A stretch of DNA of 64,000 bases from Rhodocollybia butyracea (GCA_015501585.1 JADNRY010000270.1:19634-83633); one strand, 5' to 3'; positions 22,311-34,180 are shown, counted from the stretch's first letter. Notes: generated by a model not told the origin, from the letters alone. Made by a program: numbers and translations.

Positions 22311-23149
22311 ACTAACAAGATAGAGGTACGGCGTGTCCGCGAAGAGTTAAAGCATTCTTAGATAAAGGCGGCACTGGAGCCAGGCGGACTCTGCAATTTT
22401 CAGCTATAGACTGCAAGAGAGACAGTATAAGATTGTGAAAGAGCCGCCGATACAAAAAGGAACACCTACCGATGAAAAGCAAGACTTTAAGGAAATGGCT
22501 AGTGGTGGAAGAGCAGGTTACAGCGGAATCAACGAACAGCCTCGATCACCTGCACGCGTTCATCATGTGATAGGCGCTTAATAGCCTGGTAGGACAACGC
22601 GACCATCCGATGTCAAGTGCTCGACAAGATTAGGTTTCCTTTCTCACTGTCGAGTGACCCTAATCCGTAGAGTTCTCTCTTCAATCAAAAGCCCCAGACC
22701 TTCGTGTTTCAAAGTCGAACGGATACTCTACAAGTACCTACTTACCCGCGGACCTCAAAGTAGTGTTATTTTTGACGAGCATAGAGTATAACGGCAAATA
22801 GTATCTAACCTCTACTAATCTTGAGTCCCATGGCCGTGTAGAGCCGTGAAAAAAGTGTCAAAGTAGGTACATTGATTTAATATAAAAGAAAATTGTTACC
22901 AACTTCTGAAAATGACGAACGAGTTAAAACGTTTCCGTTTTGGAACGTTTTCAAGTACACAGCGAGTAAAAATTCCGGTAACAAAGCCAATAGAAGATGT
23001 TTCAATCTCGGAACCTTTTATAGCCCTCCCTCACAAGCAAGTAATAGCAAAGTATACATTCATTTAATAGCGGGTACACAACATGTTTCGTTTCGTATCT
23101 ATGATTTACACATTACGGACATCCGCTAATGGAAAGTCGGCGTACAGGA
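22311..23149. other. unassigned stretch upstream of the dioxygenase
   Basis: Possible 5' exons of the dioxygenase reach to about 22400 (a minus phase includes LSKNALTLRGHAVPL). Further upstream I see no coding-like phase. Confidence 0.3.
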
Positions 23150-23400
23150 ATGCGCGATAAGGAACATCAAAAGTCATCAGAGCAAGGCATTTAAGTGAAC
23201 ACGTTACACAACTCGTACAGAAAGCGATACAGAACTTCAAAGCATGAGCAAGGGAGCGTGAATATACGTATAAGTGAGCAGAGAAAGTGTAAAGTAGGCG
23301 TAGAATGTAAGCAAAGACTAAGCGTGCTGAGCAACGCTAAAGAGGGGATGGTCGTTCTCGATGTCTACACACGAGAGTAAGCAAAGCAAAAAGAATGAGA
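23150..23400 (+). repeat. R3b dispersed repeat, copy 1
   Basis: Shares an ordered set of strings with 35370-35560: GCGATAAGGAAC, AGAGCAAGGCATTTAAG against AGAGCAAAGCATCTAAG, AAAGCGAT and CAGAA-TTCA. It precedes a block of ATTATCAC/GGCGATTATC repeats at 23620-23720. Confidence 0.5.
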
Positions 23401-23870
23401 TCAGAATTACTCACTGTCAAACATCACCAAAATGTACCAACCATTATATAGCGATTATAAAGCCCATAATCCAGCATACACCACCACCACCCTGGACGGA
23501 ATACGACAACATGGCTACAACACTGCTTCCCCCGATGATCATTGGCTGCCTCTGCTATCATTTATCGCCGATCATCAAGACCTGAAATGGTCATGCATGA
23601 GAGTGATTATCATGGATGATGAGGATTATAACAGTTGATGGCGATTATCACACATGGCGAGGGGTTATCACAGAGCTATTATCGCGTACGGTGGCAATTA
23701 TCACGTATGGCAGCAATTATGATAAACTCTGTACAATATCAGAGCACGATGTGAGTAAAGCATACATAAAACAAAAATGCCAATATAATATACACAGCAC
23801 AGTGCTGGTCCATCACAACCCAGCGAATTATCCAAGTTCATATCGAGCAGAAAAAAGTTTTTAAGCCATA
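23401..23870. other. unassigned stretch with ATTATCAC-type short repeats
   Basis: Between 23600 and 23730 the strings GATTATCA, GGCGATTATCAC and GCAATTATCACGTATGGC recur with spacings of 20-40 bases. No gene is seen. Confidence 0.35.
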
Positions 23871-24535
23871 CCAATTAATGCCTGGTCTATGAGCGGAGCT
23901 CCGAGTCTCTGGTTAACAACTGGCTGTTGAATCTTTGTCGTCACTTATGGTGGGCATGGCCACCGCCGCTTTCGACGTACCGGGTGTTCCATATCGCTAT
24001 CCTCAACGTCCTCAACGCATGCTTCAACGAAACGGTTCAAGAGATGGCCTGAGAGTAATCACCGTCGGGTTCATCGTCAGAGTATCCCGTGTTGCGATTG
24101 TGCCTATTGTCGAATATGTCATCGTCGGAGCATTGGCTGTTACCGTAACTCGCAAGTCTGGGAGAGAGCGGTTCGGGATTAGTAGTAGAGTGAGCTATCG
24201 CACGAACTTGGGACGAGATTTCAAAAGGTGTTAGCAGTGGCAGTGAAAGATGTCGTATCTGAGGTCCTTGAACGACGATAGGAGTCTATTTGACGACGAG
24301 TCTCTTGCGGTTATTTTGGGCACCTTCTGTGACACCTAGCTGAAGTACTGGAAGAATCAGAAAAACCACGAGTCACGATGGATGAAGACGTACCGCTTGA
24401 CTTTGACACCATGGCATTCTTCAGTCCCAAACTCCGCGCATAGATTGAGAAATTCTTTGACTTGAGGGTGGAGGCGGATGAGACGGTAGTAAGGGAATTA
24501 GCGCAGCAACAGCTGAACACTGAGGCTTAGTTAGA
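23871..24535 (+). pseudogene. unrecognised gene remnant
   Basis: The 3' end reads EVLEESEKPRVTMDEDVPLD, then MAFFSPKLRA, an in-frame TAG, then IEKFFDLRVEADETVV and a terminal TAG at about 24530. The same phase on both sides of the internal stop, with an acidic helix-rich composition, suggests a broken real gene. Upstream phases from 23935 are Arg/Val-rich and doubtful. I do not recognise the family. Confidence 0.3.
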
Positions 24536-24540
24536 TATGC

Positions 24541-24575
24541 AGACTAGGCGAGCACACATTCGCCGCCTCCATGCA
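24541..24575 (-). repeat. CTAG-ended palindrome, copy 6
   Basis: GCGAGCACACATTCGCCGCC then TCCATGCAACTAG. The CTAG end is kept on the right, and GACTAGGCG on the left. Confidence 0.7.
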
Positions 24576-24689
24576 ACTAGCCAAAAATGGCACAGCACGG
24601 TGCGGCATACAAAATTATGCTGTTAGTTGACAGGAGAGGCTGTAAAATGAGATGGGGAGGGAAACCCCTTATGGGGTCCCCCAAATCTT

Positions 24690-25020
24690 CATCAGTATGG
24701 CGAGAAAAGTCTTTGAAGTGGCAATAAGGAAATTTGAATGCATTTGCGAAGATAGTATATAGTTGAAGTACTTGTATTCCGAATCATTTGTCCTTTTGAT
24801 GTACAATATCTAGTGCTTTGCGGATTTATTACAAAGGCTCCCGCGAAGAACGACTTCGCCTTCCTCTGTCCGTTTCCCTTCCTGGACGCCATACCTACAC
24901 CCAGAACCTTTTCCGCGTGGTAGTATTCCGCCTTGGAGAGCATCTTCCTCATCACTCGGATCACCTTCTTCCAAAAACTCCAAATCACCCATAGAAGCCC
25001 AGCTTATCAAACGCTTGAAC
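24690..25020 (-). other. coding-like minus-strand phases, unassigned
   Basis: Two overlapping minus phases look coding. One is acidic (LEFLEEGDPSDEEDALQGG) and the other basic (AEYYHAEKVLGVGMASRKG). Only one can be real. I cannot name either. Confidence 0.25.
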
Positions 25021-25133
25021 TGAACGTTCGAGGCAACAGCCTTTAAAGCTAATGGTTATATAGAGAGTGTTTTATACAGGCTACTATGTCATAGGGGCGA
25101 TATGGGTGGTAAAAAAAAAGGCCACTATGCCAA

Positions 25134-25924
25134 CTACTGGATCTGAGTGTTCCACAGCTTAGATTGATTTACAAGCCACTTGTTGACTTGTTTAGAGTCT
25201 GTCCCTACGCGCTTCAGTTGTCCATCTTCGTCAATTCCATCAAGACAGTGATAATCTATTCCGCCATTGCCATCGTCTATGCTCTCCAGGCGGATACTTT
25301 CTGCACCAAGGATGAGGAGGGCACAAAGCTTTAGGCCTTAATCTGTTGCATTCTGGCGATGTAGAATGCGGTTCCAATAGCCCAGGATTTGATCGAAAGC
25401 AGCCTCATAGCCTTCATCATCTCGCTTTAGCTCTACGATTAGTAAAGATACATGCAGGCTTCCAGGAAGGACTTTTGTGAGAAGAAGGTCAATTTCATGT
25501 CGGTTGCGTCGGAGGAAGACATCTCTTCCCTGGGAAACAACGATACCGCCCATTGAATCAATGGATTTGTCACCATCCTGGGCCTCAATGGATGATATCG
25601 ATGTGTCTGCATCGTCTCCAGTTTCAGGTGTTACCTCCGGCATGAGAAGTGCCTGAGGTTTGAGCATGAAACGATGGGAGGGTGGATATATCCAGGCCAT
25701 TCGGGTAGTTGTGGGACCATAAAGAGAGTGCTCTCTACTGGCGCGGGCAAGGTTTAGTGGGCGATTCGGATCGTTGTATCCATTGAGAATGCGCTGGAAA
25801 TCCAGATGGCACCAGTCTTCATCATTCTTCTGTGTGGGATATTAGTGTATTATATAACGAGGTAAGGTGTTATAAGACTTACAGAGAGGTCAAACGGAAG
25901 CGGGGTCAGGGCAGCATGCGCCAT
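25134..25924 (-). pseudogene. PD-(D/E)XK nuclease-like gene with one in-frame TAA
   Basis: Exon 1 starts at ATG 25924 (MAHAALTPLPFDLS) and ends at GTAAGT. The intron runs from about 25882 to 25830 and ends CACACAG. Exon 2 opens KNDEDWCHLDFQRILNGYND. Near 25490-25420 it holds RNRHEIDLLLTKVLPGSLHV followed by LLIVELKRDDEGYEAAFDQI, the Asp then Glu-x-Lys pattern of the PD-(D/E)XK core. At 25340-25338 a TAA interrupts the frame. The same phase then continues for 68 codons (KLCALLILGAESIRLESID and more) to TAG at 25136-25134. The continuation looks fully coding, so the TAA is probably a recent nonsense change (CAA to TAA would do it). Total length would be about 245 residues. Its role is unknown; such proteins in mushrooms are linked with mobile or fast-evolving loci. 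Confidence 0.6.
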
Positions 25925-26015
25925 CAATATCGAGGATAGTAACTAAGTTTCTTTGCACGAGCCAATTGTAATCATGTAATCACGTGGCTCTCCTTGTTCT
26001 TATCTTACCACGTCG
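25925..26015. promoter_or_regulatory. short divergent intergenic region
   Basis: Only about 90 bases separate the ATG of the nuclease-like gene (minus) from the ATG at 26016 (plus). A shared promoter is an inference from spacing. No defined motif is claimed. Confidence 0.25.
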
Positions 26016-26780
26016 ATGCTCAAAATCAGTGGTTGGGTGATATCTAAAGAAGCAGCTCGTAAATGGATGGACCATCATACACTGCTATCTATCTGCTACC
26101 GACATGCTTCTGGTTCAGCTTTATTCCCGCTCTATAGATTCCATCGTATTCGCTACCAGAAGAATCCAACGAACCTGTTCTTCAAAGTTGGGCAGATTGC
26201 TGCGCTGAACTACCCGAAGGCGAGATTTTTCATCCTTCTAACTTGACCATTGGATCTATAACCATGCTGTAGACAACCCCCGACTCATTTGGCACATACA
26301 CCTGTTTCTTCATAGCGCGAGTAACTCACACCCAGAAGGAGACGTGGGATGATTTTGTGTCAATAGATATGCGCCCAAAGGATGAGGAGCTTCTTAAGCA
26401 ACTTCAGGCTGATGGATTAATAGTTGAAGATTGGGTTACTGTTCCCGACCCATGGGAGCAAGAATGGCCATTCGCGTTGAGGTATCCTGGTCAGAGATGT
26501 CCTCCAGATCCAAGCATACAGCTGCATCTCACAAATGATGCCACAAACACTTTTGCGAACAATTGAACTCATTGGGGTTCCTACAGTGAGTGAGTTCCTT
26601 CTATTTGTTTCTTTCTTCTATTCAACTTGCTTGACAGAATTAAATGTACCTCCTTTACTTCTTTCAATACCAATGTTTATCGTAGTTGTCTACTCTGCAT
26701 CCAAATTCCACGTTGTTCTTGCTGCCTCGGTTCCACATGATAGACTCGAAAGTTCATACGAAAAGATTTTGCGCGTCTGA
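26016..26780 (+). CDS. unknown protein, multi-exon
   Basis: A phase from ATG 26016 reads GWVISKEAARKWMDHHTLLS and stays open to 26246. An acceptor CTGTAG at about 26271 opens a second phase, TTPDSFGTYTCFFIARVTHT, then DDFVSIDMRPKDEELL and DPWEQEWPFALRYPGQRCPP, to a stop at 26566. A third possible junction (donor 26586, acceptor TTGACAG near 26636) joins another phase to PPLLLSIPMFIVVVYSAS, a membrane-like span ending at 26780. I do not know which exons belong together. The middle exon has the strongest coding look. No family recognised. Confidence 0.4.
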
Positions 26781-27275
26781 ATCCTATGGTGTGTTTCATG
26801 GGTTTCATGGGTCGCCTGACGTTTTCCTTCTCCATATGGTCAGCGATAAGGAAGAGTAAGAGGAGTAGTGCAAGAGTTGCGTGGAGAAAGAGCAGCGGAA
26901 ACAGGACAGCGGAAACAGGACAGGAGACCGACCACAGGAAAGCTTGAGTCTGCGCAGAATTTTCTTTTCATTTACTTATCTTTCCGCTCCGCCTTTCAGC
27001 CTATTACTACACTTTTACGACAATCCCTTCGCTTCAAGTCCCACGTTGGCAGGCTCCTGTTTATACAATCCCTCAGCCATTTGCACTCACTTGAGGAGAT
27101 TTAGTCAAGAGTGCTGAGGCGCTTTAGTTCCTCAACAATCTTGTTCCGCGACCTTTATTGGAAAACTGCGGAGAGGGGTCCTTTCATTGACAAACTCTCT
27201 CAGTCGTTCAAAGTACAGTTATATAAACAACATTCCCAGAACGGCTGAAACTTGCACCGTATGTTCTGGGTGCAA
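26781..27275. other. unassigned stretch
   Basis: Contains a short direct repeat near 26895-26925 (AGCGGAAACAGGACAGCGGA) and Ser/Phe-rich conflicting phases. No gene is recognised. Confidence 0.35.
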
Positions 27276-27540
27276 TCAAGAGGTTACGTCTCCGATGGTT
27301 ATCTTGGAAAGTATGGGGCCGGGAAATATGGGCGTGGATGCTGATGTTTGTGCATACTGTGAGAACTGCACGAGGTAAAATGAGTTAGTTCCCTTCAACA
27401 TTGGTATGAGGAGAGTGGAGAAGGAGACACGATACTTACAAGATGTATCCAAGACGATAAACAAAACACCAAGGACGTAGATATTTCGGCGACTAAATGT
27501 ATAGCGATCTATAAACGTCTTCAAAGCAAAGGTAATGCTA
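27276..27540 (-). CDS. small membrane-protein exons, unknown
   Basis: One minus phase reads KTFIDRYTFSRRNIYVLGVL then FIVLDTS and ends at a clean donor (GTAAGT, near 27440). After an intron ending GTGCAG, the next exon reads FSQYAQTSASTPIFPGPIL then SKITIGDVTS and a stop at 27276. A hydrophobic segment followed by a polar loop suggests part of a fungal multi-pass membrane protein. The 5' exons are not found. On the opposite strand a Cys-rich phase is likely a shadow. Confidence 0.35.
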
Positions 27541-30099
27541 CAATGTTGGTTGGTACATTCTAGGGAAAGGCCCGCCTAAGTTGTTGAGTGAGCGCAAGTG
27601 TACAAGTTGTACCCAATGGTCACGCATTCATCTTGTTCCCGTGTCTCGTCATGCACACTAGAGGTATACTGGGACTACACTCCAGGAACACTCATACTCT
27701 AGATGGGCAAACGAGTATCCAGAGGAGATTTGAAGATGTCCTGAAAGGCGGATAGCATGACTAGGAAGAGAGGACATACGTCAAGATCACCAGGCAACAC
27801 GAAGGCCAGTAGAAAACATATTTGATCTGCCGCGTATGCGTCGCACATGCAGTGAGTGTAGATTTTAGATTTGTTGGATCACGGCACTTTGGCTGGGTGA
27901 GGGATCAGCTTAACACGTATTCTCAGGCAACACCGTAGTTGCTACCGCCAGCGTCGTAAGGGGAGTAACTGCCGACGAGACAACATGAGCGAAATCGGAG
28001 AGAGTTGTCTCACCGAACACGGTGATTTTCTCAGCAGGAAAAGGGTCTGCAAAAAGGTCAGAGCATAATAGGCGAGTGTTACTGGACGGAGAACGCACTA
28101 TCGATGTTTTGGTGAATTACATATCGAGTCGAACAAAGTTAACGCTTCCCTGACCCTCTGTGATACGGGTAGTCATGACACGCGCACATGACAGCGCTGC
28201 CTTGTGATCGATAGAGCTGAATTAGTATACAGTCGATTCATTGGGCTGAAATTTTTGAAAGCGACAAACGGTCTAGTTAAGACCAGGTCCAGAGCAAGAG
28301 CATAGCGTTTACGACATTGCGGGAGAGCGGGAGATCAAGAACAGATGTCGATGAGGAATTCAATATTCAAGGCTAGAGCTGGTACGGACTGGATAGTGTT
28401 CAAAAGATAGAATCCTCGTATTCTTGGTTATTGAATCCACCACGGCAGATAAGCTTGGGAACTGTTGACTGTATATCGAAAAAAAAAAATCGAGAAACAA
28501 ATCCTAAAACACAACCCAAGTAAACCCACCTAGCCAGTTATTGAGCAGCTCCTACCAAACGCATTCTGATCTCATTCCTAGCCATTAAACAGTCACGTCC
28601 CTCTTCAAAGTCCGAAGGTCACCGGTCAATATTTCAATACTCAATATTCAATCCTGGGCTGAACAAGAAAAAGCGACGTCGACAAGAACTGTTCTTCCAT
28701 CTCGTTCATCGTGCATCTAAACTCAGCAGAAGTGATTGCAATCTACCCAGTCGGAGATTCGGCGGTTGAGATGTTAATAGCCCGACAGATTTACCGATCG
28801 GATCAGTCGAGGAAGTGGAGACATTGTGGTTCAAAGACAACATACGGGATCTAAGTGCCCGTCTATCATCGGCGCTTTTTTTCCCTCAAGACTTTCCTCA
28901 AGATGTGCTGCACGAACTTTAAACTCCGAGCCATCTCAGTGCATACACCTCCGCGAACAACTTTTAGCAACGAGTACTCCAGGATGAGGCCAAAGTCATT
29001 TGAGCTAGTACTTGGTTTTATGCGCCCACTGATAAAGGTCGTACTCACAATTGTATTTTGTCTGTGATCCGCCACTTTATGAGCTTGAGGACAGCTAGTA
29101 CTATATAGAGTCTCTTATCTGTCCATGTAAGCATTTCGCATCTCAAATCTAAGTGGACTGACATTGCATAATTTTATCTAGTCAAGAAATACAAATGCTC
29201 GCGGACTCCTGTCCTTTCTAGCCATTCCAGTCGTTCCTAGTTAAATACAGAGCTAGGGAGTGCATGCCCGTCAACTAGGATTGTTTACCTTCCGCAGAAC
29301 CCCGAATAAAAAATGTTCTAAATTGAAACGTTGTCATAGAGTAGGTTTTTTCTTTCTTTTTTCTACTTCCTCAAGTACTTCCTTCCCTTCCTTTGTTCCG
29401 TGGAAGCCTTCAGATGCTCCGCTAAAACTTGCCTAGGCTCGAGTACTGAGACGCCTCTCCTGATGTAGTCTCTTGAAAAAAGCAGATCTCGCCGTAATAC
29501 AATGGTCACTGGTGCTTGTAAACATTTGAGGAACCCCTGTACTATCGTCAACCCGCTGGGAGCTTATTGTCTTGTGCAGTGGCCGAGTTCTTACAGCAAC
29601 GGCTCTCTGCTCATTCCAACTCCACAATCCTGTGGCTTCTGTATATTTGAGGCTGTATTTCTTTCTCAAGCCAGCCTTTTATCTACAAATTCGAACATCT
29701 TTCTTGCTCTCTCCGGAATTCAAAAAGCTGGCCTCTTCCCTTTCTTTAGGGGTTAGGCCAGGGGAACTAGCTTTGAGGTGGTGAATCTAAGTCACTTCAA
29801 CAACTGTGCATACAATCAAGCCGCTCTTGCCCAATTGTTCAGACGATTATACTGTACCTGGCGATTAAGCGCCCGTCACATGATGGCCACATGATCGCAT
29901 GGCTTATTGATCTTTTCTTGCTCCACACACTTGATTGACCGGCAAGACTTCCGCTGTTCGCTGAAAACCTGTAATAAGTCTTTGCACGTTCCTTTTCTTT
30001 GCTGTATTTAATTGCTATATGCCATTACTTCCCTCTCATAAAGCACTTTCGTGCATAATGATTCTCAAAGCAACGGTGCCACCCAGCCCTTTCGTAATT
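27541..30099. other. unassigned stretch
   Basis: Two and a half kilobases without a coding phase I can support. It includes an A-run at 28482-28490, a CAATATTTCAATACTCAATATTCA-type segment near 28630, and pyrimidine-rich sequence near 29345. Short phases at 28855, 29363 and 29502 conflict with each other. Confidence 0.35.
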
Positions 30100-30490
30100 C
30101 ACAATTCCGATAGGCTACCTAGTACGTCTTCTTGCAAAGGCCTGAAGGCTGTTCCTAATTCTTCTTCCTAGGATGATCTAGCTTCCTACTTGCAGTGATC
30201 CGCTTGGCTCTTCGAGTATAAGCCCTGCCGCCGGACATTCTCCTTGCGGGTCTGGGGACCCGACTATAGCGCTTCTGCTGCGACTTGCAGCATATCCTTC
30301 CTCTTGGTCAAGTTCTACCCTCCCAATCTGATCTTTGTGAGTACCATTGCTGGTTTTCCCCATCCATACAACGTGGAACCGGATGTATAGCAAAGCCAGG
30401 CCCTCGCTCATCCCCATGGGTGTAGCCTTGGTTGCGCTTGACTTCTTGTTTCTTGTTCGAGCGCTGGGGTTATCATTACAGCTTTTTTCT
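30100..30490 (+). repeat. R5 dispersed repeat, copy 2
   Basis: Matches 12205-12510 over most of its length with short gaps, in the same direction. The two copies are about 18 kb apart and clearly diverged, which suggests an old duplication. Confidence 0.6.
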
Positions 30491-31159
30491 GGAAGCTGAT
30501 AGTCTTTTTTTCAGGCGTAGTACCTCCAGTCTTTCCATCTAGCCGTGCTCCTTCATTCCAACTTCATCCCCCCGCGCTCCACCTGCTCCACTCTCCTCCA
30601 CCTCCGGCCCTTTCCATCTACGCCTCGTTCCTCATCGGCCTCACCTTGAATCACCTCGTTCACTACAAGTCGACGCTATCACTCGTGATATGCGTATTGG
30701 CGACTCAGCTCTACGGATAGGCCTGCTTCCCAGATCGTACCGGTAGCAACGCTCTTCCAAATGGCAGCAGAGTCAATAACAATCCCAATTCCTTGAAATT
30801 GGCTTTTAAAAGCAAAATTGTCAGTCGCGCTCCTGCAGAACGTGGGTCGACACGAGGTCGAGTGGCACATTATCAGCTCTAGGTGCACCGGCTTCCGCTG
30901 CACCAAAATTCTTCATCTGCGGCGCGAAGTCGTCTTCTGGCACTTTTCTCAGTCACATCTGTCTAGCACCCGCCAGTCAAGAGTGATGCCCATACCAACT
31001 GAAGGGCGGAGACCTGCTGCAGCTGGGTGTGGATATCAGGGTGGGAGCGAGGATATCTACAAGAGCGTTAAGATATGTATAGAGCTAAGTTGCGAGTGGG
31101 AGGGTGAACAAGTTCAAGTGAGTACATTGTTTTCGTTTACACCTTTTATTACTGACGCC
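30491..31159. other. unassigned stretch before the R1 tandem array
   Basis: Pro/Ser-rich short phases only. No gene is recognised. Confidence 0.3.
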
Positions 31160-32200
31160 GGTTTTGACTAGTACCAATGCCACCAAGAACGTCAAGCCGC
31201 TCGCTCTCTCCTCCGGGAAGTGTTACCACTTTGGTGAATGTTAGAAGACGGAGGCCCCCAAACGTGAGTTTCGCGTTTACCTTTTTCTTCTTGAGTTCTC
31301 TTTTTACTCTTCTCTTCGCAGTCTTCAAATGCAATACGCCGGATGCGTATCTTCAAGGCATGGCAGTTGTTGCTACTCCACCCTTATTGAAATCTGTCTG
31401 ACATTCGTCGAAGGATGGTCATACTTCCGCAATTGAGCCTTCGTCACTGGGTTATTCAACGACTCTGCTCCAACTGCACCAGCTAGCATCAGATACCAGG
31501 CGGCGACAGGAACAGCAGAACAACACCTTTGACTGGGAGGTACGCGCGATGGGTTTGGGTAGAGGAAATGTTTTTGGCGAGCTTGCATTCGTGGTAGATG
31601 TCGGAAGGAAGGAAGGAAAGATCGGAAAGAGGAACGATAGAGACGCCAGAGGAAGAGTAATAAGACAAAGGCAGAGTCGGGAACGATATCAAAAACTTCC
31701 ACGGAGGGCATTACGGAGAAGGTTTTGGGAGCGATCGACGTGAAGCGGGTGAGAGGAATGAAGACGCTGGGAAACCCCGTACATCCAATCCGACGTTCGC
31801 ATTTCTTTTCTAATTCAATCTTCCAGATTCCGCATCGCCCTCTCTCATACTCGGTATATCATTGACTTTGTCGAAAATGCCCTATCTTTGTCAGGGACGG
31901 AATAATCGATGTTACGGATAGGCAGAGACCAACCCTGGCCTCTCTTTCTTGCTTAAGGTTCGGAGATTATTGCTAAGCGCGCAGAGCATCTTGCTGTCTC
32001 TTCGCCTTCGTTTATCGTCAAAGGCACGACGGTGTGGATAGTGAAAGAAAAGGAGTTTTGCTAGCAACGAAGGTACGCCAGAATCAACTATTCTGTTTAA
32101 TTAAACTGATTTTCCTTGTTTTAGAGTTTCGCCAACGCTGAGAGCACACAACTGAGCCGCCGTTGAGGGCGAAAATCTATAAAGGCGATACTTCTCAGGA
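31160..32200 (+). pseudogene. R1 family copy 4 (first of three in tandem)
   Basis: Exon with RSLSPPGSVTTLVNVRRRR, hallmark intron 31264-31321 (GTGAGT to TTCGCAG), then an exon with VFKCNTPDAYLQGMAVVATP. Next comes FDWEVRAMGLGRGNVFGELA, VDVGRKEGK and GNP before the last donor near 31780. The unit continues with a short exon ending ACGAAGGTACGCCAG at about 32080 and an intron up to TTTTAG near 32124. It is broken by one stop after LLKSV and by phase shifts. Confidence 0.65.
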
Positions 32201-33230
32201 GGCGTTGTAGATGTTTCCTGTATCACATGTGGGTAAAAAAAAAACCCTCCCCGTAAAAGGAAATGCGGGTAACCAGAAAGATCGACGTTCATACGTCGAG
32301 GGATGTCGAAAAGTATTTCCACCTCGGTGTACATCAATAGCCACAAGGAACGTGAGTTCCGCACCTACCTTTTTCTTCTTGAGCTGTTCTCTTATTCTCC
32401 CCTTTTGCAGTGTTCAAATGTCAATGCCCCCAAGGCGACAAAAATGTGTCTATTTGTTCTTGAATACATGACGATCGCTACCACTCCGCTTAGCCCTGCA
32501 CGATACTCGTCAAGGATGGCGATGTTCTCGCCCTTCGTCCCTGGTTTAATCATTAACGACCGCTTACTTTTCTCCACTCAACAAACATCACATGCGGGGA
32601 CCTAAACGACGAGAATAATGCCTTTCATCGGGACGTAGGCGTGATGGGCCATGGGCGAAGATGGCTAACTTCTGTTGGTATATGTTGGAAAAGGGAGGCG
32701 ATAGACGATAGAAACGTCGTATGCTTTGAGCAGTGCGAGACGGGGAGTGACGGAAACCGACAGATCCGTAGCACTACCACGCTACGCAGACCTGGACGTG
32801 AGTTGGATGGAAACAAAGACGCTGGGGAACATAGTACGTCCAACCCACTGTGCAATGTTTGTATTATTCACTAATTTGATCATCCAGGTTTCGCATCAAC
32901 CTCTTACTTCATACTCGATATATCAATGACTTTGTTCTTGAGAGTAGCCGCCACACCGCCGTGCCTTTCACCTTGAGCAAAGAGGAAGATACATACTGCT
33001 CGAAGCTCTGCGTATGCAGAAATCGTCTCCGAGCTTCAAAATCTGGGAGAGGCTAGCCCCCCGCGTCGCATTAGTGTCTGCCCCCGTAACAATGAACACA
33101 GAATATTCAGGTCCCGACAGAGATAGCGGGTTTTCCTCAACCTTTAGTGAAGGATATTGGGGTACAGACATTGAAAATGAGGAAGCTTTTCTAGTAACGA
33201 AGCCAAATTTGTCTATCATGTTCATTTGAG
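32201..33230 (+). pseudogene. R1 family copy 5 (second of three in tandem)
   Basis: Hallmark intron at 32352-32410, ending TTTTGCAG. Downstream exons are worn, but the AAGACGCTGGGGAACATAGTACG segment at 32815 marks the same last-intron donor. A further phase at 33014-33229 reads VALVSAPVTMNTEYSGPDRD then ENEEAFLVTKPN, a possible C-terminal exon better kept here than in other copies. A weakly similar segment lies at 54790-55013. Confidence 0.6.
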
Positions 33231-33904
33231 TTGATTTTGTTCATCCTAGAGTCACGCCAAAGTTGAGCTGTACATCTATTCCATCGAGGGATGCGGAAAG
33301 TTTTCCCGCCTTGGTGGACATTAAAGAAAAGATACAGAAAACGTGAGTTCTGCGCTTACCTTTGTCTTCTTGAAGTATCTTCTCACTCTCCTTCTCACTC
33401 TCCTCTTTGTAGTATCTCTCTCCGATATTCGTCAAATCATCTCCACGTTTGGGAATCCCAGCGTTCGTAATTGGGTTAATCATCGATTCTGCACTTTTGG
33501 TGAGCGTTATCGCCTTCAAGCGTACCACTAAGCATTTCAAGCATTCCTCACATATTAGGCGGCGAACCAAACGACGAGAACAACATCTTCAATCAGGATG
33601 TCCATGCAATTAATGTATTTAGGCAGTGATAAAAATTGACGAGCTTCCGTTGGCGGTAGATATTGGAAATGGAGACGTCAGATACTTTGAGCACCGGAGG
33701 GAGGGTGACAGAAACCAAGGCAGATTCCGGGATGATATGGAAAATTCCCGCATACTACGGAGAAGGTTTTCGGGAGCGATTGAAGCTTTGAATAGGAAAG
33801 TTCTACGCTTGCCTTTTTTTCTTTGGCTGTCTTCTTACTTCTTACTCTCATCTTCACAGCGCTCTGAATGTAATACCCCTAATGAAACATGCCTCTAGGG
33901 TTAA
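33231..33904 (+). pseudogene. R1 family copy 6 (third of three in tandem, truncated)
   Basis: Begins with the acceptor-like TCCTAGAGTCACGCC at about 33243. It carries the hallmark intron at 33343-33412, which is longer here because TCTCACTCTCCT is duplicated. The copy ends shortly after GATTGAAGC near 33785. The exon phases are broken. Confidence 0.6.
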
Positions 33905-34180
33905 GATGTAAGGATAGGTTGACCACTCGTGAGTTGAAAAGGTTTTCGTTCTTTGTCGCAATTCTACTACTATTCGATAGATTGGCTCGTATCACAGGCA
34001 GGAATAGAGATGGAAGGATAGGTTTACTACTCGTGAGTTGAAAAGTTTTCGTACCTTGTCACAATTCTTACCTTTGTTTCTTAAGAGCTTCGTATGCTTC
34101 GTACAACTTTGTCGAGTTTGCACCTATAATTACTATTAATAATTGGTCTCGGTATTGACAAGCGTACTATCTCCTACGCA
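33905..34180 (+). repeat. R4 dispersed repeat, copy 2 (with internal duplication)
   Basis: The segment TACTCGTGAGTTGAAAAG occurs twice, near 33924 and near 34030, before the shared GTACAACTTTGTCGAGTTTG string. It matches 15701-15900. Confidence 0.6.

Noticed and set aside
23150..23730. CRISPR-like array in the ATTATCAC repeats
   Set aside because: Repeat units vary in length and spacing, spacers are not unique, and the window is eukaryotic.
27243..27378. Plus-strand Cys-rich peptide as a small zinc-binding protein
   Set aside because: It is antisense to a better-supported spliced membrane-protein exon on the minus strand and has no flanking exons.
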